From contig CAZWHW010000017.1 in assembly GCA_964633815.1 (NCBI GenBank), positions 1 to 34,674 on the forward strand: a stretch of 34,674 nucleotides of DNA, written 5' to 3'. The notes under the pieces were generated by a model. The model worked only from the letters and a program-made list of their open reading frames with translations. It did no database searches and was not told where the DNA came from. Made by a program: the position numbers and the translations under genes. The stretch is from CALKZN01 sp964633815 (GTDB taxonomy: Bacteria; Pseudomonadota; Gammaproteobacteria; Arenicellales; Arenicellaceae). This document shows, piece after piece, positions 1-8,024 of this stretch; positions within the stretch are counted from its first letter, which is position 1, and every line of letters starts with the position of its first letter.

Positions 1-714
1 TTTAGAAGCAAACTTATTTTCTTTAGACCAAGGAAGCAGTCTTCGTATATCAACTAATCCATGGTATTTTTCACACTTCACAACAAAAAAGACAAATAAA
101 AGAGTCGCAACAGGAAGAATCATTAACATGTTGACTTGATACCCAACCAGCATTAATGAGCCAACCCCAACAATTGCTACAAACGGAATAATTAAAGCAA
201 CTAATAAATAATAACTTTGAGTTTGCAGTTTTGTATTTTTTGGCCAAATCAAGTTTTTCAGCAAAACAGCAACACTAGATAAAATGATACCTAGAACAAA
301 AACTTGATAAACCCAATAATACTGTTCTTTAACAGCAGTGATTGAATATTGAATATCAAAATAACCGGAAATAATTAAGTCAGAAAACAATAAAGCTATG
401 CTAAGCATGCCTGCAGCAAAAGCAGAAAAATATTTAACTTTATTACCTAGCTTTATCACATCTGCAATATAAATTAATGTGTATGTTAACCACCATGCGA
501 TTAGAATGTAATAGAGCCTGAAAAGCAGCTCAACATCAGCTCCATTCAGATAGGAAAGAGATCCAACCACCTCACAAATACTTTGCAAAGCACATATATA
601 CAACAAGGTGGTAAAATTATTCCTTTTTAACGACTTGCGTTCACAATACAAGATTGCAATCTTTATTATAAAGCTGAGCAAAGCAGGCAATACAGCTAAA
701 GACAGTAAACTCAT
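1..714 (-). CDS. Multi-pass membrane sensor, N-terminal part only (cut by window edge)
   Basis: Reading the minus strand from an ATG at 714 gives 238 uninterrupted codons to the window edge, so the C-terminus is missing. The visible part holds about seven or eight hydrophobic helices joined by short loops, starting MSLLSLAVLPALLSF. It then becomes soluble with KCEKYHGLVDIRRLLPWSKE. Seven-helix N-terminal input domains of histidine kinases and some diguanylate cyclases look like this, with a short cytoplasmic linker before the output domain. I infer a membrane sensor, but the output domain lies outside the window and cannot be identified. It could instead be a plain membrane protein. No conserved motif fixes the family. 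Confidence 0.6.
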   Translation of the reverse strand, partial: MSLLSLAVLPALLSFIIKIAILYCERKSLKRNNFTTLLYICALQSICEVVGSLSYLNGADVELLFRLYYILIAWWLTYTLIYIADVIKLGNKVKYFSAFAAGMLSIALLFSDLIISGYFDIQYSITAVKEQYYWVYQVFVLGIILSSVAVLLKNLIWPKNTKLQTQSYYLLVALIIPFVAIVGVGSLMLVGYQVNMLMILPVATLLFVFFVVKCEKYHGLVDIRRLLPWSKENKFASK

Positions 715-753
715 AAAATTTCCTATTTATCCTACTTTTTCAACTCAAACAGT

Positions 754-921
754 TTAACCAATTTGGGCAAACACTAAACCAGAACCCGTGAACATTCCGC
801 AAACCTTTTTGCCTGTCTCAATACTTTGAAGCTCTAATAACTTTTCAAAGTTAACAAGGAATATTGCAGAAGCAATTTTACCAAGATAATCATAAATTTT
901 CACTGCATTGTTAAGCTCAAG
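754..921 (-). pseudogene. Decayed C-terminal fragment of a ketoacyl-ACP synthase III-like (thiolase fold) enzyme
   Basis: A 55-codon minus-strand frame is bounded upstream by an in-frame TAA (922-924) and ends at a TAA (754-756). It has no good start codon. Its translation contains DYLGKIASAIFLVNFEKLLE and ends GMFTGSGLVFAQIG. The spacing resembles the C-terminus of KAS III (FabH-like) enzymes, where 'YGNxxSASxPxxLxxLL' is followed about 20 residues later by 'Gd.v...gfGxGltw'. The Asn of the usual 'GN' is Lys here. I infer a gene remnant rather than a working gene. The rest of 715-1046 is AT-rich and shows nothing I can name. Resemblance was judged by eye and is modest. Confidence 0.35.
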
Positions 922-1046
922 TTATATGTTGTAAGAAAATAATAGACTTAGTGATTTATTATGTTTTTTTAAATTAAAAATTTATTAAACTTAATGATTA
1001 CAATTTTTTTCATAAATAACTTTAAATACAGCCTTGAAGAGTCTGA

Positions 1047-1547
1047 TTAAATAGACAAATTGGCTATCCGCCTCAACACTTGCCTAAAATCACTTCGGTT
1101 AGTGATGCTTTCAGATAAAACAAATACAAATTGATTAAATCCAAGTATCAAAGCTAATCGCTGAAAAATTACCTTTCGTCTATCTTCAGACGAAGCAATA
1201 AAATATAGACATATAGTTTTATTAATTAATAATTTATTCACTAGCTGTACTGGCTCAGTTTTTCCGCTAACTAATAGGAGTTCTATATGATCATCCGCAT
1301 GAATAATAAGCGATTGAATAGACTGAAGAGAGCTGAAAAAATAATATCTTTGCAACGCTTTATGGAACATCCACAACAAAGGGATAATCAACAATATAAT
1401 ACTGAAATGTATCCAACTACTATAAATCAGCAATAAAACTCCAATTAAACAATTACTAGACAGATAAATTAAAACTATTAATTCAGGCTTAGCTGATAGT
1501 GTTAGAACAGGCTTGCAATCGTTCAATAATCCATTTGAGACCTTCAT
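1047..1547 (-). CDS. YgfX/CptA-like small membrane protein downstream of sdhE
   Basis: This is a hydrophobic protein of about 166 residues when started at the ATG at 1547. That start overlaps the end of sdhE by 59 bases, and a GGAG lies about 11 bases upstream. An in-frame ATG at 1601 is possible but would deepen the overlap. Two closely spaced transmembrane helices (around IVLIYLSSNCLIGVLLLIYS and FSIILLIIPLLWMFH) are followed by a soluble domain of about 100 residues. That layout and the position directly after sdhE match E. coli YgfX (CptA), an inner-membrane protein reported to act on FtsZ/MreB and to pair with the SdhE gene. Primary sequence is poorly conserved in this family, so the call rests mostly on topology and synteny. 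Confidence 0.6.
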   Translation of the reverse strand: MKVSNGLLNDCKPVLTLSAKPELIVLIYLSSNCLIGVLLLIYSSWIHFSIILLIIPLLWMFHKALQRYYFFSSLQSIQSLIIHADDHIELLLVSGKTEPVQLVNKLLINKTICLYFIASSEDRRKVIFQRLALILGFNQFVFVLSESITNRSDFRQVLRRIANLSI

Positions 1548-1734
1548 CCTTGGGCTCGCTCCGTTTAAATAACCAATCCATGATAACGGGATCTTGTTCA
1601 TCCAGCAAGCAATGAAAATACCCTTGTTGATCTTCGCTTAAATTTGGATAGTCTGTTTCCAAAAAATGGTTAAACAACACATCAAACTCTTTAACTCCAC
1701 GCCGACAACGCCATTTTAATTTAGCTGCATCCAT
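1489..1734 (-). CDS. sdhE: SdhE, FAD assembly factor of succinate dehydrogenase (DUF339)
   Basis: This 81-residue protein has the full family length. It carries the diagnostic N-terminal RRG motif (KLKWRCRRGVKEFD, residues 6-19), equivalent to RRGMLELD of E. coli SdhE/YgfY. A central acidic and aromatic helix region follows (LSEDQQGYFHCLLDEQDPVI). SdhE binds SdhA in the cytoplasm and promotes covalent attachment of FAD. The gene lies directly downstream of sdhCDAB on the same strand, separated by a terminator hairpin, and its 3' end overlaps the ygfX-like gene. This couples enzyme subunits and maturation factor in one locus. Confidence 0.95.
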   Translation of the reverse strand: MDAAKLKWRCRRGVKEFDVLFNHFLETDYPNLSEDQQGYFHCLLDEQDPVIMDWLFKRSEPKDEGLKWIIERLQACSNTIS

Positions 1735-1768
1735 CGTTTAATCTCTTTAATATAATTCTATATTCAAT

Positions 1769-1800
1769 AAAAAAGGACCAGTCTATCTGATCCTTTTTTT
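1769..1800 (-). terminator. Hairpin terminator between sdhB and sdhE (works on either strand)
   Basis: A seven-base-pair stem (ggaccag at 1775-1781 with ctgatcc at 1787-1793, one G-T pair) closes a five-base loop. It is flanked by an A-run on one side and seven T on the other, so it is a good intrinsic terminator on either strand. It lies about 80 bases after the sdhB stop and 35 bases before sdhE. It probably ends or attenuates sdhCDAB transcription before sdhE. Confidence 0.8.
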
Positions 1801-1877
1801 ACACGTCAGCGAGGAGTGAGCGAATTCGCTTTAGACAAGACCGATAAAGTGAATGCAGCCACTCAGATCTATATGCT

Positions 1878-2663
1878 TTAGCCGTTGTTTTTCTCCGCAA
1901 TCATCGATTTAATCTCTGCAATGGCCTTACCCGGATTCAAACCTTTCGGGCAAGTATTTGTACAGTTCATAATCGTATGGCAACGATACAATTTAAATGG
2001 GTCTTCTAATTGTTCTAATCGCTCACCAGTTGCCTCATCGCGACTATCTGCCAACCAACGATATGATTGCAATAAGATAGCTGGACCTAGATATTTATCA
2101 CTATTCCACCAATAGCTTGGACACGAAGTCGAACAACATGCACACAAAATACATTCATATAGACCATCTAGTTTCTCGCGTTCTTCTTTTGACTGCAAAC
2201 GCTCTTCATCTGGAGATACAGGAGATTTTGACTTAAGCCAAGGCTCAATAGAAGCATATTGCGCATAGAAATGAGTCAAATCAGGAACCAAATCTTTAAC
2301 CACAGGCATATGCGGCAAAGGATAAACTTTGACATCACCTTTGCACTCATCAATAGATTTAGTACATGCTAATGTATTGGTGCCATCAATATTCATTGCA
2401 CACGAACCACAAATACCTTCACGACATGAACGACGGAATGTTAACGTCGAGTCAACTTCGTTTTTAATCTTAATTAAAGCGTCCAATACCATCGGACCAC
2501 AGGTATCCATGTCTACTTCATAAGTATCAACACTTGGATTTTTATCATCATCAGGTGACCAACGATAAACTTTAAAAGTTTTGACGTTAGCAGAACCGCT
2601 AGGCGCAGCATAATGCTCACCGGTTTTAACTTTGGAGTTTTTTGGTAGAGTAAATTCAGCCAT
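1878..2663 (-). CDS. sdhB: Succinate dehydrogenase iron-sulfur subunit
   Basis: This 261-residue subunit passes electrons from the FAD of SdhA to ubiquinone through three Fe-S clusters on the cytoplasmic face of the membrane. The [2Fe-2S] ligands are in CREGICGSCAMNIDG and the following LAC (Cys80, 85, 88, 100). The [4Fe-4S] and [3Fe-4S] ligands are in CILCACCSTSCPSYWW (from Cys171) and CHTIMNCTNTCPKGLNPG (from Cys228). All are intact. The N-terminus has about 25 extra residues before the ferredoxin fold, as in other enzymes of this type. It follows sdhA by 39 bases and is the last enzyme gene of the operon. Confidence 0.98.
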   Translation of the reverse strand: MAEFTLPKNSKVKTGEHYAAPSGSANVKTFKVYRWSPDDDKNPSVDTYEVDMDTCGPMVLDALIKIKNEVDSTLTFRRSCREGICGSCAMNIDGTNTLACTKSIDECKGDVKVYPLPHMPVVKDLVPDLTHFYAQYASIEPWLKSKSPVSPDEERLQSKEEREKLDGLYECILCACCSTSCPSYWWNSDKYLGPAILLQSYRWLADSRDEATGERLEQLEDPFKLYRCHTIMNCTNTCPKGLNPGKAIAEIKSMIAEKNNG

Positions 2664-2702
2664 TGTTATTCTCTCTCAGTCTTAAATTAGCTAAGCAAAC
2701 GC

Positions 2703-4499
2703 CTAGTAAACACGTGGTTTAGGTTTAATATATTCAACTTCTTCGGACAAAGTGTAATCATGCACAGGGCGATAAGAAATATTAACTTTGCCATTTGTGT
2801 GCGTTGCCATAGTGTGTTTCATCCACTTTTCGTCATCTCGATCTGGATGATCTTCTTGGGCATGCGCACCGCGACTTTCTTTTCGATTTTCAGCTGACGC
2901 CATAGTCACTTCGGCTTGTGATAGCAAGTTTTCAAGTTCCAGGGTCTCGATTAAGTCCGTGTTCCATATCAAACCACGATCTTTCAAATCAACATCTGCA
3001 AACGTTTTAGCCGTAGCCGTAATTTTATCTAAGCCTTCTTTCAATGATTCATCTGTTCTGAAAACTGCACAATTGTTTTGCATTATTTTTTGCATCTCCA
3101 ATCGAATCTCAGCAGTTGAACGTGTGCCAATCGCATATCGCACTGAATTTACACGCTCTAAGGTTTCATGACCTGCATTTTTTGGCAAGCTTGGTACTGG
3201 CGTTTCAGAATTAACTGTTTCTTTCGCGCGCAATGCCGCTGCTCGACCAAATACCACCAAATCAAGCAATGAATTTGAACCCAAACGATTCGCGCCATGC
3301 ACAGAAACACAAGCTGCTTCACCAATCGCCATTAAACCTGGAACGACTGAATCATTATCATCACCTTTCTTAACAACCACTTCACCATGATAGTTGGTTG
3401 GAATTCCACCCATGTTGTAGTGAACTGTCGGAATAACTGGAATTGGTTCTTTAGTCACATCAACGCCAGCGAAAATTTTTGCTGATTCTGAAATGCCTGG
3501 AAGACGCTCATCTAACAAATCTGCTCCCAAATGCTCAAGATGCAAATGAATATGATCGCCTTCATCACCAACACCGCGACCATCGCGAATTTCCATCGTC
3601 ATTGAACGTGAAACAACATCACGTGACGCTAAATCTTTAGCATTTGGCGCATAACGTTCCATAAAGCGCTCGCCGTCGGAGTTAGTCAAATAACCACCTT
3701 CACCACGAGCACCCTCTGTAATCAAACAACCTGCACCATAAATGCCTGTGGGATGAAATTGAACAAACTCCATATCTTGTAAAGGTAAGCCAGCTCTTAA
3801 GACCATCGCATTACCATCGCCTGTACATGTATGTGCAGAAGTAGCTGAAAAATAAGCACGCCCATAGCCACCTGTAGCTAGAACAACTTTCTTAGCCGCA
3901 TAACGGTGGATAGTACCAGTTGCCATATCCATTGCTATCACACCACGACACTCACCATCTTCCATGATCAAGTCCAAAGCAAAGAACTCAATATAGAACT
4001 TCGCGTCATGTTTCAATGATTGTTGATATAGCGTGTGAAGAATCGCGTGACCGGTACGGTCAGCCGCTGCACAAGTGCGCTGGGCTTGACCTTCACCAAA
4101 ATTAGTTGTCATACCGCCAAATGCACGCTGATAAATTTTACCTTCATTAGTTCGTGAGAATGGCACACCATAATGCTCTAATTCATAAACTGCGGCTGGT
4201 GCATTACGACACATGTATTCAATAGCATCTTGATCACCCAACCAATCAGAACCTTTCACTGTGTCATACATATGATAAGTCCAATGATCTTCACCCATAT
4301 TTGCTAATGCGGCGCTCATGCCACCTTGGGCAGCCACTGTATGTGAGCGAGTTGGAAACACTTTGGTGATACATGCTGTTGACAAACCTGCTGAAGCCAT
4401 ACCAAACGTTGCACGTAAACCAGCACCACCTGCACCAACAACGACAACATCATAGCTATGATCGACGATTTTATAATCTGCGATATTAAATTCTGACAC
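2703..4499 (-). CDS. sdhA: Succinate dehydrogenase flavoprotein subunit
   Basis: The 598-residue catalytic subunit oxidises succinate to fumarate. The N-terminal dinucleotide fold is VVVGAGGAGLRA (from about residue 19). The covalent FAD attachment site is His53 in RSHTVAAQGG. Substrate-site segments include FHPTGIYGAGCLITEGARG and RDVVSRSM, and the C-terminal domain ends in KPRPRVY-like basic sequence. Length and motifs are normal. It sits between sdhD and sdhB with 30-40 base gaps, so one transcript is expected. Maturation should depend on the SdhE and SDHAF4-like proteins encoded at either end of this cluster. Confidence 0.98.
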   Translation of the reverse strand: MSEFNIADYKIVDHSYDVVVVGAGGAGLRATFGMASAGLSTACITKVFPTRSHTVAAQGGMSAALANMGEDHWTYHMYDTVKGSDWLGDQDAIEYMCRNAPAAVYELEHYGVPFSRTNEGKIYQRAFGGMTTNFGEGQAQRTCAAADRTGHAILHTLYQQSLKHDAKFYIEFFALDLIMEDGECRGVIAMDMATGTIHRYAAKKVVLATGGYGRAYFSATSAHTCTGDGNAMVLRAGLPLQDMEFVQFHPTGIYGAGCLITEGARGEGGYLTNSDGERFMERYAPNAKDLASRDVVSRSMTMEIRDGRGVGDEGDHIHLHLEHLGADLLDERLPGISESAKIFAGVDVTKEPIPVIPTVHYNMGGIPTNYHGEVVVKKGDDNDSVVPGLMAIGEAACVSVHGANRLGSNSLLDLVVFGRAAALRAKETVNSETPVPSLPKNAGHETLERVNSVRYAIGTRSTAEIRLEMQKIMQNNCAVFRTDESLKEGLDKITATAKTFADVDLKDRGLIWNTDLIETLELENLLSQAEVTMASAENRKESRGAHAQEDHPDRDDEKWMKHTMATHTNGKVNISYRPVHDYTLSEEVEYIKPKPRVY

Positions 4500-4533
4500 T
4501 TTAAACTCCTATTCTCGACGTTAATCTATCTGG

Positions 4534-4908
4534 CTATACGCCGATACGGAAAATTGAAACAACAGCCAATACTGCCATCAATGCGGATAAAAATTTCACA
4601 CCATAAAGCATGATAAGGTTGATGCTTTTTTTGTGAATATAATCTTCAATCACAACTTGTAAGCCAGTTTGAGCGTGAAAAATCAAAACAAGAACAAAAA
4701 TCAACATCAAACTAGTTTGAATAGGTGAATCAAAAAACACTACTACTGTCTCATAATCACCTTGAATCAAACTTACAATTGAAAAAACAAACCATAAAGA
4801 TAATGGAATTAATGCTACCGCAGAAACGCGCTGCAACCACCAATGACTAAAACCATGCTTAGCTGAACCTAAACCGATCGCTTTGCCTAAAGGACTTTTG
4901 AATGACAT
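4534..4908 (-). CDS. sdhD: Succinate dehydrogenase membrane anchor subunit D
   Basis: This 124-residue protein has three transmembrane helices. The N-terminal GLGSAKHGFSHWWLQRVSA and the second-helix motif HAQTGLQVVIEDYIH are the SdhD hallmarks. The His of the second motif is the expected haem-b-side residue, and the Asp-Tyr pair lines the ubiquinone pocket in characterised enzymes. Its start lies 12 bases after the sdhC stop, typical of translational coupling. With SdhC it anchors SdhAB to the inner membrane. Confidence 0.95.
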   Translation of the reverse strand: MSFKSPLGKAIGLGSAKHGFSHWWLQRVSAVALIPLSLWFVFSIVSLIQGDYETVVVFFDSPIQTSLMLIFVLVLIFHAQTGLQVVIEDYIHKKSINLIMLYGVKFLSALMAVLAVVSIFRIGV

Positions 4909-4920
4909 CTGAATACCTCC

Positions 4921-5301
4921 TTAAGCAATAAGCCATGTAACAATAGTTAAAATACCCGCAGTCACTAAAACAGCGATGCCAGAAGCTCTCAAATTACTCA
5001 ATTCAAAACCTTTCCCCATATCCCAAAATAAATGGCGGATACCATTACATAAGTGATAGTAGAAAGCAGCAGTCCATAAGAACAAAGCAAACTTAATTAA
5101 CCCATTAGAGAAAAAACTCGATGCTGTTTCATATGCCGCTGGTCCACTCGAAAGTGCGTACAGCCAGTAAATGATCAATGGAATTCCTAGGCTAAGAAAA
5201 ACACCTGAACCACGATGAAAAATAGATAAAATTGAGGTGATTTGCGGCTTATATATCGTCAAATGCGGCGACAAAGGCCTTGGTTTAAGAGTTTTAGACA
5301 T
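4921..5301 (-). CDS. sdhC: Succinate dehydrogenase cytochrome b556 subunit
   Basis: I place the start at the ATG at 5301, preceded by a purine-rich AAGAGATC. This gives 126 residues, the family length. A longer reading from 5433 would add 44 hydrophobic or basic residues not seen in SdhC. The protein begins MSKTLKPRPLSPHLTIYKPQ and has the quinone-site HRGSGVFLSLG (residues 29-39). HLCNGIRHLFWDMG (83-96) follows, where His83 aligns with the haem ligand His84 of E. coli. There are three transmembrane helices. About 210 bases separate it from the upstream assembly-factor gene, so it could have its own promoter in that gap, although I see no convincing -35/-10 pair. Confidence 0.95.
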   Translation of the reverse strand: MSKTLKPRPLSPHLTIYKPQITSILSIFHRGSGVFLSLGIPLIIYWLYALSSGPAAYETASSFFSNGLIKFALFLWTAAFYYHLCNGIRHLFWDMGKGFELSNLRASGIAVLVTAGILTIVTWLIA

Positions 5302-5514
5302 AAATGATCTCTTGTTTTTCTGGTTTGGTTGAAATGATTTATACGCAACAATTTTTTTCGCAATTATTATAAGTTGGTTGCGTGAAATTATTATGAAACT
5401 AGCTGCATAATAAACATAAAAATCAATTTGCAACGAAATGATACACTACTCACCTATTATATTAAATTAATTAATCTAAAAAATACCTTCTCCTAAACTC
5501 TCAATTTAAGGGGC

Positions 5515-5784
5515 TCAAAAATCACAACAACGCCCTTTTCTTTCCCAGTCACCATATCGAGTCGGCTCAAGACCTGATGGCCCACCCTGCTCATTATCAT
5601 CCAAGCTTTTAGCATCAGGCTTGTCTTGCTGTTCGGCATTATTGACCTTAGCATTAAACTGAGCAATCATCTTCTTTTCATAGTCAGCATCCTTGGTTGA
5701 TTTTTCAATTACAGATCGATCTAAATCGCGGTCATCAAATGATTTATTAGCCGCTATATTCTTCTTATTTTGCTCTGAAACCAC
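5515..5784 (-). CDS. SDHAF4-like succinate dehydrogenase assembly factor (DUF1674)
   Basis: The 89-residue protein has a charged, low-complexity N-terminal two thirds. It ends in the strongly conserved block GGPSGLEPTRYGDWERKG followed by RCCDF (residues 67-89). That C-terminal block defines DUF1674, the family of mitochondrial SDHAF4 (Sdh8), which binds flavinylated SDHA and protects it before assembly with SDHB. Its place as the first gene upstream of sdhC on the same strand fits that role. In mitochondria the family works after SDHAF2, the SdhE homologue, and sdhE lies at the other end of this operon. Function is inferred from homology and position. Confidence 0.88.
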   Translation of the reverse strand: MVSEQNKKNIAANKSFDDRDLDRSVIEKSTKDADYEKKMIAQFNAKVNNAEQQDKPDAKSLDDNEQGGPSGLEPTRYGDWERKGRCCDF

Positions 5785-5880
5785 TTATCTTTACCTCTTT
5801 TTAAATTCACCTAATAACTATTCTGTTTTATAAACCAATATTGACTATAATAACATCACCAAGTATTACTTTATTAAACC

Positions 5881-6693
5881 ATGTCAAACTATTCTCTTCC
5901 TTTGTCTGTCATTAAAATATCAGGTGAAGATGCGGCAACCTTCCTGCAAGGTCAACTGACTCAGGATATAACCTCGTTGGACGAACAATGGAGGTATGCT
6001 GCTCAGTGTAATCCTCAAGGCCGTGTTGTTGCTTTTTTTATCAGCTTTAAACATCAAGGCAACTTATATCTAATCACTGACCAGAATAGTTGCGACAAAA
6101 CTATTTCGCAACTACAAAAATATGTAATGCGGAGCAAAGTAACTATCACTAAGTTAGAAGAAGCCGTTTATTTTATCGAGAAAGAAAATAATGACACTGA
6201 ATTAAAAGTTCAAAGCCACGGAACGAATATCTCTTTATCAACTCAAACTGGTGATTTATTTATCAGTTCAGAAGAAGCTGCAAATGATCATAACTTCAGT
6301 TCTGTGAACGCTTGGCAACAAGCTAACATTAAAAATGGCATACCTTTTCTTAGAGGCAAAACATTGGAAAAATTCACACCCGAAGCCATCAATTTAGACC
6401 TATTAGGCGCAGTGAGTTTTTCCAAAGGTTGCTATACAGGCCAAGAAATAGTAGCTCGTATGCACTATCTTGGTAAAGCCAAAAAACGCTTATTCATTAC
6501 CAACATCATCGGCAATATTGATGATATTGGTGTTGGTGACAACATCACCGACCAAGAAGGCAAAACAATTGGTCATTTGGTGGACTTTGAAAAAGATGGA
6601 AATGCTTTAATTAGCATTAAAGTCACCGCAGAACCAGCTTTCAATAAAAACAAAAAAACGATTCAATCCATCAATAATGAGCTGTTGTTGTAA
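5881..6693 (+). CDS. ygfZ: YgfZ/GcvT-fold tetrahydrofolate-binding Fe-S maintenance protein
   Basis: This 270-residue protein resembles the T-protein of glycine cleavage. Diagnostic segments are an N-terminal FLQGQLTQDI (21-30) and the family signature KGCYTGQEIVARMHYLGKAK (182-201), whose Cys184 matches the essential Cys228 of E. coli YgfZ. YgfZ is needed for full activity of some [4Fe-4S] enzymes, and the mitochondrial homologue is Iba57/CAF17. It is shorter than E. coli YgfZ (326 residues), mainly in the C-terminal barrel. It is divergent from the assembly-factor/sdh cluster, with 96 bases between for both promoters. E. coli also keeps ygfZ beside sdhE-ygfX. Confidence 0.92.
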   Translation: MSNYSLPLSVIKISGEDAATFLQGQLTQDITSLDEQWRYAAQCNPQGRVVAFFISFKHQGNLYLITDQNSCDKTISQLQKYVMRSKVTITKLEEAVYFIEKENNDTELKVQSHGTNISLSTQTGDLFISSEEAANDHNFSSVNAWQQANIKNGIPFLRGKTLEKFTPEAINLDLLGAVSFSKGCYTGQEIVARMHYLGKAKKRLFITNIIGNIDDIGVGDNITDQEGKTIGHLVDFEKDGNALISIKVTAEPAFNKNKKTIQSINNELLL

Positions 6694-6706
6694 TTAGATA
6701 AACTAA

Positions 6707-7615
6707 TCAAGAATTTGCTGCTTTAACAACAATTAAAACCCCACCCAAGGTTAACGTTGCAGCCAGTATAAAATTTAAACTCAACGTTTCTCCTAAAAAA
6801 ACAAAACCGCCAGCAGCGGCTATTATAGGAACTAATAATTGTGATGAAGCGGCTTGTGACGGTTTAAGCTTTGGTAAAATCCCATACCACATAGCATAAC
6901 CAATACCCGATGCAACCACCCCTGATAATAGCGCAAGAAAAACTCCATAAAAACTAAGAAAAACACTTTGTAGCGCAATGACGATTACTCCTGTAATTAA
7001 TACCATTGGCACGGACAAGACAAAACAAGTTGCCGTGTCAAACATGGCATCTTGACTACCGGCTCCATTGACAGTAAACAAGCCCCAAGCAACTCCGGCG
7101 ATAATCATCAAGAAAATGGCAAAGGGATAGCTTGACAAAAAGCCTATTTGAGAAGAGCTTTGCGTCTGAAGAATTTGCGGCACAGTTAATACCAACAAAC
7201 CTATAACTGCTAACAAGCATCCGCACCACTCCAACCATTTAAGTTTTCTGCCTCGATATACCGCAATAGCCAAAATACATACCTGCACAACCCCAAACAA
7301 AACCAAAGCCCCCATTGCTGCATCCAATGAGATATAGGCGTAAGAAAATGCGATAGCATAGATAAACAAGAACACCGCCCCACGCCAATGCAATGTAGTG
7401 GGTTTTGAAATTTTCTTGCCTGATAAGAATAGCAATAATACTAAAATAACCGCACCGGACACCAATCGGATTATCGTGAAACTTGCAGGATCAATAGCTG
7501 CTTGACTGCCAAGTGTTGCCGTTTTTAGAGCAAGCCTATTAAGAACTGAATTAGCAGCAAAAGCCGTAAGAATCATAGCTAAAAAAACATAGTCTATGCT
7601 TTTCAGTTTTGTCAT
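6707..7615 (-). CDS. EamA/DMT-family membrane transporter
   Basis: The 302-residue protein has about ten transmembrane helices arranged as two EamA repeats. The first begins near residue 8 and the second near residue 160 (FAIFLMIIAGVAWGLFTVNG). The second repeat ends with QLLVPIIAAAGGFVFLGETL, the typical Pro/Glu motif before the last helix. The family exports small metabolites such as amino acids, but the substrate cannot be read from sequence. Its ATG overlaps the ftsB stop codon by four bases (ATGA), so the two are probably translated together. It converges on ygfZ with only 13 bases between stops and no visible terminator. Confidence 0.9.
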   Translation of the reverse strand: MTKLKSIDYVFLAMILTAFAANSVLNRLALKTATLGSQAAIDPASFTIIRLVSGAVILVLLLFLSGKKISKPTTLHWRGAVFLFIYAIAFSYAYISLDAAMGALVLFGVVQVCILAIAVYRGRKLKWLEWCGCLLAVIGLLVLTVPQILQTQSSSQIGFLSSYPFAIFLMIIAGVAWGLFTVNGAGSQDAMFDTATCFVLSVPMVLITGVIVIALQSVFLSFYGVFLALLSGVVASGIGYAMWYGILPKLKPSQAASSQLLVPIIAAAGGFVFLGETLSLNFILAATLTLGGVLIVVKAANS

Positions 7616-7965
7616 TGGCTTTTTCCTGCATCTTTTGATTCAGGGTTAACGAGTTTTGATTCAGGATCAACGCGCCATTGTTCAACTGGCTTAGTCTCTT
7701 GAATAAACACTTCTCCTTCTTTAATCATTCCCAATTGACTGCGTGCTCTCTCTTCAAGCGCATCTTTACCTGTTTTAAGTTCCTGAAGCTCAGCATTCAA
7801 TGCCTCATTACGCCGAATTAAACGATTATTTTCTTGTTGTTGTTCATTAAGTTCAACACGTAGACTTTGCAGCCATAATACACCATAGTCGCCAAACCAT
7901 AACTTGTATTGACTAATCGCCAACAAAACAAGCAATAAACTGATTATGAAACGGTATTTAGTCAC
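7612..7965 (-). CDS. ftsB: Cell-division protein FtsB
   Basis: The 117-residue bitopic protein has a short cytoplasmic N-terminus and one transmembrane helix (about residues 6-24). A periplasmic coiled coil follows (LRVELNEQQQENNRLIRRNE and onward), ending with the FtsB block ALEERARSQLGMIKEGEVFI (71-90). FtsB pairs with FtsL and FtsQ in the divisome and relays activation to FtsWI. FtsB genes usually sit between eno and ispD. Here the neighbours are an RNA methyltransferase gene upstream and a transporter downstream, so this is an uncommon context. Confidence 0.92.
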   Translation of the reverse strand: MTKYRFIISLLLVLLAISQYKLWFGDYGVLWLQSLRVELNEQQQENNRLIRRNEALNAELQELKTGKDALEERARSQLGMIKEGEVFIQETKPVEQWRVDPESKLVNPESKDAGKSQ

Positions 7966-8024
7966 TATGCGATTATGATATTAAAATAAAAACTAAATCT
8001 CAAAATTTCCTTTCATATGAAAGT

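Noticed and set aside
5302..5433. A 44-residue N-terminal extension of SdhC.
   Set aside because: The internal ATG at 5301 has a ribosome site and gives the normal SdhC length; the extension looks like translated leader DNA.
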